Assembly (NCBI GenBank): GCA_938020525.1
Contig: CALIHW010000054.1
Span: forward strand, 1-58,632
DNA length: 58,632 bases
DNA from: an uncultured Granulosicoccaceae bacterium
GTDB taxonomy: Bacteria > Pseudomonadota > Gammaproteobacteria > Granulosicoccales > Granulosicoccaceae
Reading direction: 5' to 3'
Shown: one piece after another, positions 17,151 to 25,981 of the stretch
Position numbering within the stretch: the stretch's first letter is position 1
How the letters are laid out: the number at the start of each line of letters is the position of its first letter
Program-made: the position numbers and the translations under genes
The notes under the pieces: generated by a model
Told to the model about the DNA's origin: nothing
Database searches by the model: none
Seen by the model: only the letters and a program-made list of their open reading frames with translations

Positions 17151-17690
17151 ATGCGAGATCGTATAAAAGCAGAGGTGAGTTCTATTGCACCCGTTGATGC
17201 TAAAGAAGAAAAAACGAAAAAAGAGGTGCTTGACTGGATTGATTCTGGAGTCGAGCTTTGTCGTCTTGAAAAGCCGGCGACCCCGGCCCAGCATTTGATA
17301 TCTTACTTTGTTATAGCAGACTATCCATTTTTACTTTTAGTAGACCACATTAATGCGCAATTGTGGCTGCCTGCTGGTGGGCATGTTGATCCAGGAGAGC
17401 ATCCAAGAGATACCGTTATTCGCGAGGCACAAGAAGAGTTAGAAGTTGAAAGTGATTTTCTATTCGAGAATCCAATATTTATTTCTATCACCACTACAAT
17501 TGGATTAACGGCTGGTCACACAGACGTATCATTGTGGTATGTTCTAAAGGGCAGTAAGGAGAGTACATACAATTATGATGCATCGGAGTTCAATCGTATT
17601 CAGTGGTTTCATATAGATGAACTGCCATTTGAAAAGACAGACCCGGAGATGCGTAGGTTCGTGCAGAAATTGAAAGCAGTGTGCACCTAA
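17151..17690 (+). CDS. NUDIX hydrolase
   Basis: A 179-residue cytoplasmic hydrolase of nucleoside-diphosphate-linked compounds. The NUDIX box is complete: G-H-V-D-P-G-E at its head and REAQEELEVE at its end (G-x5-E-x7-RE-x2-EE). The N-terminal 45 residues, charged and helical, precede the fold. AAGGAG lies 6 bp before ATG. It is the last gene of the islet. Substrate (dNTP, sugar nucleotide, ADP-ribose, cap-like) cannot be predicted from the box alone. Confidence 0.9.
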   Translation: MRDRIKAEVSSIAPVDAKEEKTKKEVLDWIDSGVELCRLEKPATPAQHLISYFVIADYPFLLLVDHINAQLWLPAGGHVDPGEHPRDTVIREAQEELEVESDFLFENPIFISITTTIGLTAGHTDVSLWYVLKGSKESTYNYDASEFNRIQWFHIDELPFEKTDPEMRRFVQKLKAVCT

Positions 17691-17711
17691 ATCAGGCGCA
17701 TGCTAACAGGC

Positions 17712-17726
17712 AATGACTAAGTCATT
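17712..17726. promoter_or_regulatory. Perfect dyad AATGACT-A-AGTCATT
   Basis: A 7 bp inverted repeat with a one-base centre in the 113 bp between the convergent NUDIX and aminotransferase genes. It could be a protein-binding site or chance; there is no adjacent promoter. Confidence 0.25.
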
Positions 17727-17803
17727 AGTGATAAGCCGGAGAATATAGTCATGCCAGAAGCAAACGGCACGCTTTCGCTAAAATGCGAAGCGGCGTTGTC
17801 TTT

Positions 17804-18934
17804 TCACTTGAAGATGTCGTCAACCACAGTTTTTAGTGACGCAACGGTACGATCAACATTTTTAAGTTTGTCCAAACCGAATAAGCCTAAGCGAAAGGTA
17901 GAGAAATCTGCACCTTCATCACATTCCAGTGGTACACCGGCGGCGATCTGCAAGCCGCGTTCTGCAAATACTTTACCGGTTTTTATTTCAGGCGAAGCAG
18001 CGTAGCAAACCACTACCCCCGGTGCTTCAAATCCGTCAGCAGCGACACTTACCAGGCCTTTACTCTTAAGTAGAGCGCGTACATCATCACCAAGCTTTTG
18101 TTGGTTTTCTTTGGCTTTATTGAGGCCGAACTCGAAGGTTTCTTTCATAACATCACGAAATACCTGCAGACTCTCGGTAGGCATAGTGGCGTGATAAGCA
18201 TGCGCACCGTTTTCATAGGCTTCCATAATTTGCAGCCATTGCTTCAGGTTGCATGCAAAGCTGTCACTCTCTGTGTTGTCTATTGCTTCACGTGCACGTT
18301 TACTGAGCATAACAAGGCCGGCGCAGGGTGGACCACTCCAGCCCTTTTGCGGTGCGCTTAATAAAACATCAACACCGGTCTTTTGCATGTCTACCCAGAT
18401 AGTGCCTGAGGCGATACAATCCAGCACCATTAAACCGCCAACTGAATGCACTGCGTCGGCTAGTTGTTTTATGTAGTTGTCCGGCAGGATTAAGCCTGCG
18501 GAAGTTTCTACGTGCGGTGCGAAGACGATATCAGTCTGATTGGCTTTGATTGTTTCCACCGCTTTATTGATATCGACCGGTGAAAATTGAGCGTTTTGAT
18601 TGCTGGTATCGCGTTGTGCTTTGAGTACGGTTGTATTGGCGGGCAAGTCGCCTCGTTCCAATATTTGTGACCAGCGGTAACTGAACCAACCATTGCGAGT
18701 GACCAGGCATTCTTTGTCTTTGGCAAATTGTCGCGCTACTGCTTCCATGCCGAATGTGCCGCTGCCGGGTACTATTACCGCTGAGTGAGCGTTGTAGGTT
18801 TCCTTAAGCATTGATGACAAGTCGCGCATTACTGTCTGAAACGACTGTGACATATGGTTCAGGGCGCGGTCGGTGTAAACCACGGAATACTCTAGCAGAC
18901 CGTCCGGGTCTACGGTGTCAAGAAGGGCAGGCAT
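17804..18934 (-). CDS. Class V PLP-dependent aminotransferase
   Basis: A 376-residue fold-type I aminotransferase, related to alanine-glyoxylate and serine-glyoxylate enzymes. Landmarks: VIVPGSGTFGMEA at 53-65, Asp172 in MVLDCIASG contacting the PLP ring nitrogen, and the Schiff-base Lys197 in SAPQKGWSGPP. Expected to move an amino group from a small amino compound to a keto acid. It is divergent from the tmpA/tmpB-like pair across about 190 bp, so a shared regulatory region and a link to aminophosphonate breakdown are plausible, but it does not look like the 2-aminoethylphosphonate transaminase PhnW. Donor unknown. Confidence 0.87.
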   Translation of the reverse strand: MPALLDTVDPDGLLEYSVVYTDRALNHMSQSFQTVMRDLSSMLKETYNAHSAVIVPGSGTFGMEAVARQFAKDKECLVTRNGWFSYRWSQILERGDLPANTTVLKAQRDTSNQNAQFSPVDINKAVETIKANQTDIVFAPHVETSAGLILPDNYIKQLADAVHSVGGLMVLDCIASGTIWVDMQKTGVDVLLSAPQKGWSGPPCAGLVMLSKRAREAIDNTESDSFACNLKQWLQIMEAYENGAHAYHATMPTESLQVFRDVMKETFEFGLNKAKENQQKLGDDVRALLKSKGLVSVAADGFEAPGVVVCYAASPEIKTGKVFAERGLQIAAGVPLECDEGADFSTFRLGLFGLDKLKNVDRTVASLKTVVDDIFK

Positions 18935-18977
18935 TGTAGTTCCATCATTAGAGGTGAATGAAGTGGAGTGTACCTGA

Positions 18978-20315
<1,338 letters not shown>

Positions 20316-20316
20316 A

Positions 20317-20910
20317 ATGAAAGCGGCTGACTATAAAACACTTAGTGGCTCTAACATAGTGACTTTTCTGGAAGATATCTTTGAAAGGCGTGGCGGTGAG
20401 GAATATCTGGGTGAGCCTGTCACTATGGCGGAGCACATGCTGCAGGGTGCAACACTCGCAGAGCAGAATGGTGACGATGAGATGACTATTGTAGCGGCGT
20501 TACTGCATGACATTGGTCATTTTACCAGTGAGTTTGGTACATTCAGCATGGACGATACGAAGGATAAATACCATGAAAATGCCGGAGCAAGACTACTGGA
20601 AAACTTCTTTCCACCACTTGTGGTTGATTGTGTAAAATACCATGTTGCTGCGAAGCGTTACCTTTGCGCTGCACGGCCGGAGTATTTTAATGAGTTGTCA
20701 GAAGCGTCTGTGCATTCGCTGAGTCTGCAGGGTGGGCCAATGGGTACAGAAGAACTGAAGGCTTTCGAATCGAATCCTAACCTTAATAAGATTATCGCCG
20801 TGCGGTTGTTGGATGATGCCGGAAAGTCTGCAGATATGGAAACGCCATCGTTCGAATACTTCGCACCGATGGTACAGCGAGTTGTTGATCAGCATTTAAA
20901 ACTGCAGTGA
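20317..20910 (+). CDS. tmpB: TmpB/PhnZ-like HD-domain mixed-valence di-iron oxygenase
   Basis: A 197-residue HD-domain protein. Metal ligands visible: H40, H64-D65 (LLHDIGH), H86 (KYHENAG), H109 (VKYHVAAKRY) and an Asp at 166/167 (RLLDDAGKS). Y30 and E33 in EEYLGEPVT match the Tyr/Glu pair characteristic of PhnZ-type oxygenases, rather than HD phosphohydrolases. Known members oxidatively cleave the C-P bond of an alpha-hydroxyphosphonate, releasing phosphate and a carboxylate (glycine for PhnZ, glycine betaine for TmpB). A strong GGGGAGG lies at the end of the upstream gene, so translation is coupled. PhnZ pairs with a PhyH-type PhnY, whereas the partner here is GBBH-like, favouring TmpB. Confidence 0.78.
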   Translation: MKAADYKTLSGSNIVTFLEDIFERRGGEEYLGEPVTMAEHMLQGATLAEQNGDDEMTIVAALLHDIGHFTSEFGTFSMDDTKDKYHENAGARLLENFFPPLVVDCVKYHVAAKRYLCAARPEYFNELSEASVHSLSLQGGPMGTEELKAFESNPNLNKIIAVRLLDDAGKSADMETPSFEYFAPMVQRVVDQHLKLQ

Positions 20911-20942
20911 GATGATGTTGCCGTATTAGTTTTTGGAGGTGC

Positions 20943-20963
20943 AGCAGGGCGATGTACCCTGCT
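20943..20963. terminator. Hairpin between convergent tmpB-like and redoxin genes
   Basis: AGCAGGG (20943-20949) pairs with CCCTGCT (20957-20963) around a 7-nt loop. The U-run is poor on both strands, so termination strength is uncertain. Confidence 0.45.
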
Positions 20964-20983
20964 ACTTTGGTCAAGAATAAACC

Positions 20984-21568
20984 TTAGCTGAGTTGGGATT
21001 CAACATACTCAATCAGTGAATCGGAATTCACGTGGAAGTTGTTGTAAATGACTACACCTTCCGGGTCAATCAGGATCAGCCATGGTGTACCACCAGTGCG
21101 ATACGCCTGCATAGTAACTGGTCTTTCGTGAGTGTCCGGGTCACCAGGATCATGACCCATAGTGATCGGCAGGTCATAGCGCAGTTGTAGTTTGCGCACG
21201 TCTTCGACGGTATTGGATCGGTAGCCCTCGAACACTGTTTGGATGCCAGCGATTGCAACGTCTGGATGGTCGGCAAATTTTTTGGAGAAAGCCTGGAGAG
21301 TAGGGAAGCCACTGCTATGACAGCCGGGGCACCAGTTTTGGAAGCACTTGAGAAATACCCATTTGCCGCGAGACTCAGTGACGGAAAATTTTCCCGGCTC
21401 TCCGTTGGCATCGATCCAGTAGTCGAGTTCGATTTCCGGTGCCATTTGGCCTTCTATGCCGCGAGCCTGGCCGAATACTTTACCGCTGATTCCACCTGAC
21501 AGTGCCATGGTGGCTGAGAGTGCACTCGCTGTGCGCAGGAAATCGCGACGATTTTGATTTTTCTTCAT
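20984..21568 (-). CDS. Tat-exported TlpA/redoxin-like thioredoxin-fold protein
   Basis: A 194-residue periplasmic thioredoxin-fold protein. The Tat signal is NRRDFLRTAS with a hydrophobic stretch to about 33. The active site is WCPGC (C80-x-x-C83), preceded by KWVFLKCFQN with an extra Cys at 75, and the cis-Pro loop is GGTPWLILID. It would reduce or transfer disulfides in the periplasm. It is convergent with the phosphonate genes and not obviously linked to them. Exact partner unknown; the family includes TlpA/ResA and AhpC/TSA-like members, but the CxxC favours the reductase group. Confidence 0.88.
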   Translation of the reverse strand: MKKNQNRRDFLRTASALSATMALSGGISGKVFGQARGIEGQMAPEIELDYWIDANGEPGKFSVTESRGKWVFLKCFQNWCPGCHSSGFPTLQAFSKKFADHPDVAIAGIQTVFEGYRSNTVEDVRKLQLRYDLPITMGHDPGDPDTHERPVTMQAYRTGGTPWLILIDPEGVVIYNNFHVNSDSLIEYVESQLS

Positions 21569-21725
21569 TGAGTCACCTAAGGAGAAGGATTACGTTCTTT
21601 GGAAGCGTGATCGATGCTGATACCATTGCTAACGAGTGGCTTTGTTTTTTTATTGCATCCGCTGACTGCTATTTGATATCCCGGACGTCAACTAGTTCCC
21701 TTTTTCCCGGCGACTGGTTCCTTGA

Positions 21726-22652
21726 TTGAATAACCCTGAATTCAACGAATCTGGCTTACATGAGTCAGGTGGTACCCGTTTTGAACGCGTTCCACCGCAC
21801 GCTTTACTATTTCTTGCGATTGTGGCGATTCACCTTGGTGCCGGTGTGTCCGTTCGACTATTCCCCATTATCGGCGCAGACGGTACTGTCGCGATGCGAC
21901 TTTTATTCTCTGCACTGTTGCTTTGGTTATTCAGCGGCACCCGACCAAGTATTGATCTGCTGCGTACGGCCCGCAGGCATTGGCGGTTGTTGCTGGTGTT
22001 TGGTGTGTGTATGGCGGCAATGAACTATTGCTTTTATCAAGCCATCGAGAGGATTCCACTGGGTGTTGCGGTCGCTATAGAAATCAGTGGTCCACTAGCC
22101 ATGTCTGCGGCTACATCCAGAAAAGTCAGCCATCTTGGTTGGGTCTTGCTCGCGGCTTCGGGTATTGTTTTATTAACACCGCTTACTGGTGCTGAACTCG
22201 ATCCGGTCGGAATCACTTATGCATTGATGTCAGGTGTTGGCTGGGGAATGTTTGCATTGTTGTCCAAGCGCGTGTCTACGTCACTGCAAGGTAATAGTGG
22301 ACTGCTGATCGGGATGACTATTGCAGCGGTGTTGATGTTGCCGGTTATCTCAACAGTGCCGCTGGATAAACTGCTTGATCCAACTGTACTGTTCATTGGT
22401 TTGAGTATTGCGGTGTTATCTACTGCGATACCGTTTACTTTAGAGTTTGAAGCGTTAAAACGCCTGTCATCTGCCACTTACGGAATTCTGGTGAGTACGG
22501 AACCTGCGGTGGCGGCTGCGGTGGGTGCTGTATTGCTGGGTGAGCGAATCGGTATACGCGGGCTATGTGCGGTTGCCTGCGTAGTGATTGCAGCTATTGG
22601 TGTTAGTGTTTCTGATGCACGTGATAAGAAAAAGAATCCCCTGAAAGACTAA
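21726..22652 (+). CDS. EamA/RhtA-type exporter
   Basis: A 308-residue membrane protein with about ten helices in two EamA repeats (about 25-150 and 160-295). It resembles RhtA, the threonine/homoserine exporter, including the conserved SxEP-like segment STEPAVAAAVGAVLLGE near the C-terminus. The best start is TTG 21726, since no ATG occurs in frame before the first helix; Shine-Dalgarno support is weak. It probably exports an amino acid or metabolite by proton antiport. It is a single gene, convergent with the SH3 gene 40 bp away. Confidence 0.82.
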   Translation: MNNPEFNESGLHESGGTRFERVPPHALLFLAIVAIHLGAGVSVRLFPIIGADGTVAMRLLFSALLLWLFSGTRPSIDLLRTARRHWRLLLVFGVCMAAMNYCFYQAIERIPLGVAVAIEISGPLAMSAATSRKVSHLGWVLLAASGIVLLTPLTGAELDPVGITYALMSGVGWGMFALLSKRVSTSLQGNSGLLIGMTIAAVLMLPVISTVPLDKLLDPTVLFIGLSIAVLSTAIPFTLEFEALKRLSSATYGILVSTEPAVAAAVGAVLLGERIGIRGLCAVACVVIAAIGVSVSDARDKKKNPLKD

Positions 22653-22692
22653 GTGAAACACTAATGTGAACCACAAGGCTGAATAATTCGAG

Positions 22693-23301
22693 CTAGCGCA
22701 TAACGCAACATCCGGATAAGAGCTTCAATTCCGGCTGCATAATTATCTCTGCTGCCCAGCTATAGTTAATATCGCTCATACCATCAGAGCAGGCATTGCG
22801 GCTTACTACTGTTATTGCTGTGTTGCTACTTGAGAGTAGCTCTATTGCTACAGGATCTTTGGCTCTGTTTTTGGATACGCTGACGTTGGACAGAGACATC
22901 GGTGTGACTGAATCAGATGTGCTTAGTACTGCGTTTTCTGCAGATTCTATTTCCATAGTCCAGAAAGGTTCCGCGCCAGCACATAGCAGTCCAATTGGGA
23001 CAATAGTATTTTCAAGATGAGGTAGTTCAATCGGTTGCATAAAGCGTAACGCTACCCACGCTGTTTTTTCCAGCCACAGAATACGACCCCATTCGCCTGA
23101 TGCATCTGTTTCTAAAATTTCAAATGGCTGAGCTCCCGGAGCAAGGTCGCCGACATCTTTAGACTCGCTGGAAGGTGCTTCACGAACATTGAGATGTTCA
23201 GTCAAAGAGTCTTTGACTTTGTAGTAGTCTGGTTGTGCGTTGGAAGCTGTTGCACAAGTGGCCAGTAAGGTTGCCAGAAATATTGCGGAAATTATTTTCA
23301 T
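22693..23301 (-). CDS. Exported SH3b plus COG3650-type protein
   Basis: A 202-residue protein with a signal peptide at about 1-22. Residues 25-85 form a bacterial SH3 (SH3b) domain with LNVREAPSSESK and WVALRFMQP. From about 100 on, GLLCAGAEPFWTMEIE matches the COG3650 motif (C-x-GTEPFW), a domain of unknown role often found in periplasmic or lipoproteins. The conserved later Cys in NACSDGMSD may pair with the first. There is no clear Shine-Dalgarno sequence. Likely an envelope protein of unknown function. Confidence 0.75.
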   Translation of the reverse strand: MKIISAIFLATLLATCATASNAQPDYYKVKDSLTEHLNVREAPSSESKDVGDLAPGAQPFEILETDASGEWGRILWLEKTAWVALRFMQPIELPHLENTIVPIGLLCAGAEPFWTMEIESAENAVLSTSDSVTPMSLSNVSVSKNRAKDPVAIELLSSSNTAITVVSRNACSDGMSDINYSWAAEIIMQPELKLLSGCCVMR

Positions 23302-23373
23302 TATTATTAAATTTTTAGTTATTTATGGTTGAATTATCTAGTGGCTATTTGTTTGCAGGCTGTAAAAAAATAA

Positions 23374-23952
23374 TTATCGGAAATTTGCGAATATTTCTTT
23401 TTCTGCTGGTGTAAGTTCGACTGCTCTTGGGTAAAGGGGCTTATCCCGATCTTCTTCTATATCAAGGTCAAAGTTAGCGGTAGTAGCAAAAAAACTTTTA
23501 AGCCCCTCCAGTCCGAATTGATTGTGATAACCCTGCATGACGACATCAAGGTATGAACGCAATATACGTGAATTTGAATCGGCCGGGTGGTCATCCGCAA
23601 CATAGAGAAATTGTTGGCGGATTTCACCAGTGTCATCGTTGTCATGAAATTTTATAGCAGCTTGCTCCAACGTCACTCTCGAATACAACGACTCGCGTTC
23701 ATCCAGCGAAGCCAGGCTGCTGCTATGGTCAGTGATAATCATACCGTCTATTTCTGTATCAGCAGATGGGATAACTGACAGGAAGGCCAGGCCTTCAGCT
23801 GCGGCAAAGCTGCCGGGCTCATACGGGCGGGAAAGCCATGCTCTTTTCCAGCCTTTGACGGTTGCTTTGTGTGCACTTATGTAAGGAGTTCGAAGGGATT
23901 GCAGGTTAACCAGCGAGCCGTAACCAAAATACGCAATGGTTGAAGCACTCAT
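23374..23952 (-). CDS. Gamma-glutamylcyclotransferase-like protein
   Basis: A 192-residue protein of the GGCT/AIG2 fold. It begins with the family signature YFGYGSLVN and contains the catalytic-type acid in LDERESLY. Members remove gamma-glutamyl groups as 5-oxoproline, for example from glutathione breakdown products. No ChaC-specific features were confirmed, so the substrate stays open. It is a single gene; the 215 bp upstream gap shows nothing recognisable apart from a tandem repeat at its far end. Confidence 0.78.
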   Translation of the reverse strand: MSASTIAYFGYGSLVNLQSLRTPYISAHKATVKGWKRAWLSRPYEPGSFAAAEGLAFLSVIPSADTEIDGMIITDHSSSLASLDERESLYSRVTLEQAAIKFHDNDDTGEIRQQFLYVADDHPADSNSRILRSYLDVVMQGYHNQFGLEGLKSFFATTANFDLDIEEDRDKPLYPRAVELTPAEKEIFANFR

Positions 23953-24139
23953 TTGATACGCGCTAAATGTTTAGATTGCGCAAGTGTACAGCTTCTGCTG
24001 CGCTGACTACAGCGGAGATTACGTTGGTCTTTTCTTGCCCGATTCGACGGTCATTGTTGGTGACAAAGGCATCTGTATTGGGGCCCGGAATTCGCGGATT
24101 GTAAATATCGCAGTTTGCAGGTAAAGAGGTTTTGTTATC

Positions 24140-24176
24140 GCTGGATTATCGTCGAATAATTGCTGAATTATCGCCG
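24140..24176. repeat. 15 bp direct repeat spanning the YceI-like stop codon
   Basis: GCTGGATTATCGTCG (24140-24154) and GCTGAATTATCGCCG (24162-24176) match at 13 of 15 positions with 7 bp between them. The second copy contains the stop codon of the minus-strand YceI-like gene. Confidence 0.6.
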
Positions 24177-24806
24177 GAGGAATTCACCGTGCAGCTCAAT
24201 TTCTATGTCATCGCCGATAAATTCACTGAAGGTGTCCATGCCGAAGCTCGAGCGTGTGATTCGGGTTTGTGCAGAAAAACCAATGGTGTATCTGCGGGTC
24301 AGGAGATTATCTGCACCTCCGTTAAATGTTGCCACTACTGTGACAGGTTGTTCGGTGCCGCGTATAGAGAGGATTCCTTCGATCATAAGTGTTGATTCTG
24401 CAACGCTGCTGACCTTGTTGCTTTCGAATGAGATTTGTGGATGCAATGCCGAGTTGAACCAGGTGTTGTCCTGAAGTGTTTCCTCCAGATCGGGGTTGTT
24501 TAAATCAATGCTGTCAGCTGCGATCAAGCCGCTAAGCTTGAGAGCAGTAGGGTTGGCTGGATCAAAATCGAGGCTCGCGTCAAACTCGTTAAAGCGACCG
24601 ACAATTTTTGACAAGCCCAGATGATCTACCTTGAAAATTAGAAAGCTGTGTCGGGTATCCAGTTCGTATTGGCCTGCACGCAGTGTTTTTAGATCGGTAG
24701 TAAAATTTGGTCGAATAATGCTTTGGCAGGCATACAAGTTAATCAGTAAGACAGCAATAACAATTGCCCGATACGCCGACTGCATATGAATGAGTGGGTT
24801 ATACAT
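24168..24806 (-). CDS. YceI-family lipoprotein
   Basis: A protein of up to 212 residues; ATG 24785 is an alternative start seven codons in. The lipobox-like LLINLYAC near 20-27 predicts a lipoprotein. The rest is the YceI lipocalin-like beta-barrel: YELDTRHSFLIFKVDHLGLS, later FDPANPTALKLSG, and GILSIRGTEQPV. Members bind isoprenoid chains in the periplasm and are often induced by stress. It lies 9 bp after a MAPEG gene and is probably cotranscribed with it and the dioxygenase upstream. Confidence 0.87.
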   Translation of the reverse strand: MYNPLIHMQSAYRAIVIAVLLINLYACQSIIRPNFTTDLKTLRAGQYELDTRHSFLIFKVDHLGLSKIVGRFNEFDASLDFDPANPTALKLSGLIAADSIDLNNPDLEETLQDNTWFNSALHPQISFESNKVSSVAESTLMIEGILSIRGTEQPVTVVATFNGGADNLLTRRYTIGFSAQTRITRSSFGMDTFSEFIGDDIEIELHGEFLRR

Positions 24807-24815
24807 GCCGGAACT

Positions 24816-25202
24816 CTAAACTTGAGTTAGCAGGCGAACGGCAGCGGTAGAAATTGCACCAAGTGTTAATATCATTCCGCCGACCCTGAAAATTAGCGGT
24901 TTAATGGTGCCTGTTAATTGTAAGTAGTGGGCTATACGCCCCGCAGTCAGGGCAATTCCAATAGTGTGTAGTGTCATTGAAGATGTGCCCTGCAGCTCCA
25001 GTAGCAATAAGAGTATCAATGCTATCGGTGTAGTTTCAGTGAAGTTCGCTTGTCCGCGTATAAGTTTGTTGAACTCGTGGTTACCTCCATCGCCGAGTGA
25101 GATCCTGGTTGCATGTCTGGTCAATGCGACTCGCAGTGTTATTGCGATAAACATGAAGCCAAGAATAGCTGTATATAAGGATGTAACAGGTACCGTGTGC
25201 AT
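24816..25202 (-). CDS. MAPEG-family membrane protein
   Basis: A 128-residue protein with about four membrane helices. The motif RVALTRHATRISLGDGGN followed by LIRGQANFTETTPIALIL is typical of bacterial MAPEG proteins, whose eukaryotic relatives are microsomal glutathione transferases. AGGA precedes ATG. It sits between an intradiol dioxygenase gene (44 bp upstream) and a YceI gene (9 bp downstream). A lipid or xenobiotic conjugation role is the family expectation but unproven. Confidence 0.87.
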   Translation of the reverse strand: MHTVPVTSLYTAILGFMFIAITLRVALTRHATRISLGDGGNHEFNKLIRGQANFTETTPIALILLLLLELQGTSSMTLHTIGIALTAGRIAHYLQLTGTIKPLIFRVGGMILTLGAISTAAVRLLTQV

Positions 25203-25246
25203 TTTTTATTTCCTGTTATTTGTAGCTATTGGTTACTGACTTTGTG

Positions 25247-25816
25247 TCAGGCTTTAATCACAAAATCGAAACTGGCGGCATAGGTTTGATCGTCCGAAGT
25301 ATCCAGATCAATCTTTAACTTATCGTGACCACCACTTTTTGCCAGGTAGATCTGGCTGGTGAGTTTTTCATCGCCATCGAAGAATACTTTGGTATGAATG
25401 TGTGGCGGGCGGCCTGTATAGGGGACAGGTACGATTGTGGTGAACCGATAGTGTCCTGTGCTGTTTGTGGTAGTTGTACCAGCACCCCGGAATTTTGTGT
25501 CAAACGATTCTTTATTAGGTGCTCCGGGATGATCGTAGATGCCGTTTGCGTCGCACTGCCATATTTCCACGCGCGCACCACTCAATGGTGTACCTGCTGC
25601 ATCTACAACAGCGCCGGACAACTCAAGTTCCGGACCCTGGTAGCCTGGCAGCAACAGGTTGTTTGAATCCGCTATTGGAGTAACCGGGTAGAAAGGGCCT
25701 TCCTGTTGCGCAACTGTTAAAGGCCGGGCACCGGCGCTTACAGAGCCTGAGTCCAGTGTGCAAGCGGTGGTAACAGAGGAGACGGCAATCAGTTGAATAA
25801 ATTTCCTGCGTTGCAT
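25247..25816 (-). CDS. Exported intradiol ring-cleavage dioxygenase-like protein
   Basis: A 189-residue protein of the protocatechuate/catechol 1,2-dioxygenase fold. The four Fe(III) ligands are present: Y94 (NGIYDH), Y123 (GHYRF), H139 and H141 (RPPHIHTKV). The N-terminus MQRRKFIQLI with SSVTTAC at 13-19 looks like a lipoprotein or Tat-type export signal, unlike cytoplasmic catabolic enzymes. Exported members of this family are common in environmental bacteria and may act on lignin-type or polymer-bound catechols. It heads a likely three-gene operon with MAPEG and YceI. Confidence 0.85.
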   Translation of the reverse strand: MQRRKFIQLIAVSSVTTACTLDSGSVSAGARPLTVAQQEGPFYPVTPIADSNNLLLPGYQGPELELSGAVVDAAGTPLSGARVEIWQCDANGIYDHPGAPNKESFDTKFRGAGTTTTNSTGHYRFTTIVPVPYTGRPPHIHTKVFFDGDEKLTSQIYLAKSGGHDKLKIDLDTSDDQTYAASFDFVIKA

Positions 25817-25981
25817 ACGTTTTATTCCGACTTATTTGTGGAGAATCAGTAAGAGTATATCCCGCTACTAATGTACCTGAACCAAATTCCAAAAATAACA
25901 GACTTGAGCCAACCGGCTTGGTTGGTAATTGGTTGCGTTGCAATTACTATTGATCATGTCAAATAATTTAAGGATGCCACA

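Noticed and set aside
15667-17745. Integron cassette array
   Set aside because: Small genes with structured gaps resemble cassettes, but no GTTRRRY/RYYYAAC attC pairs were found and no integrase is present.
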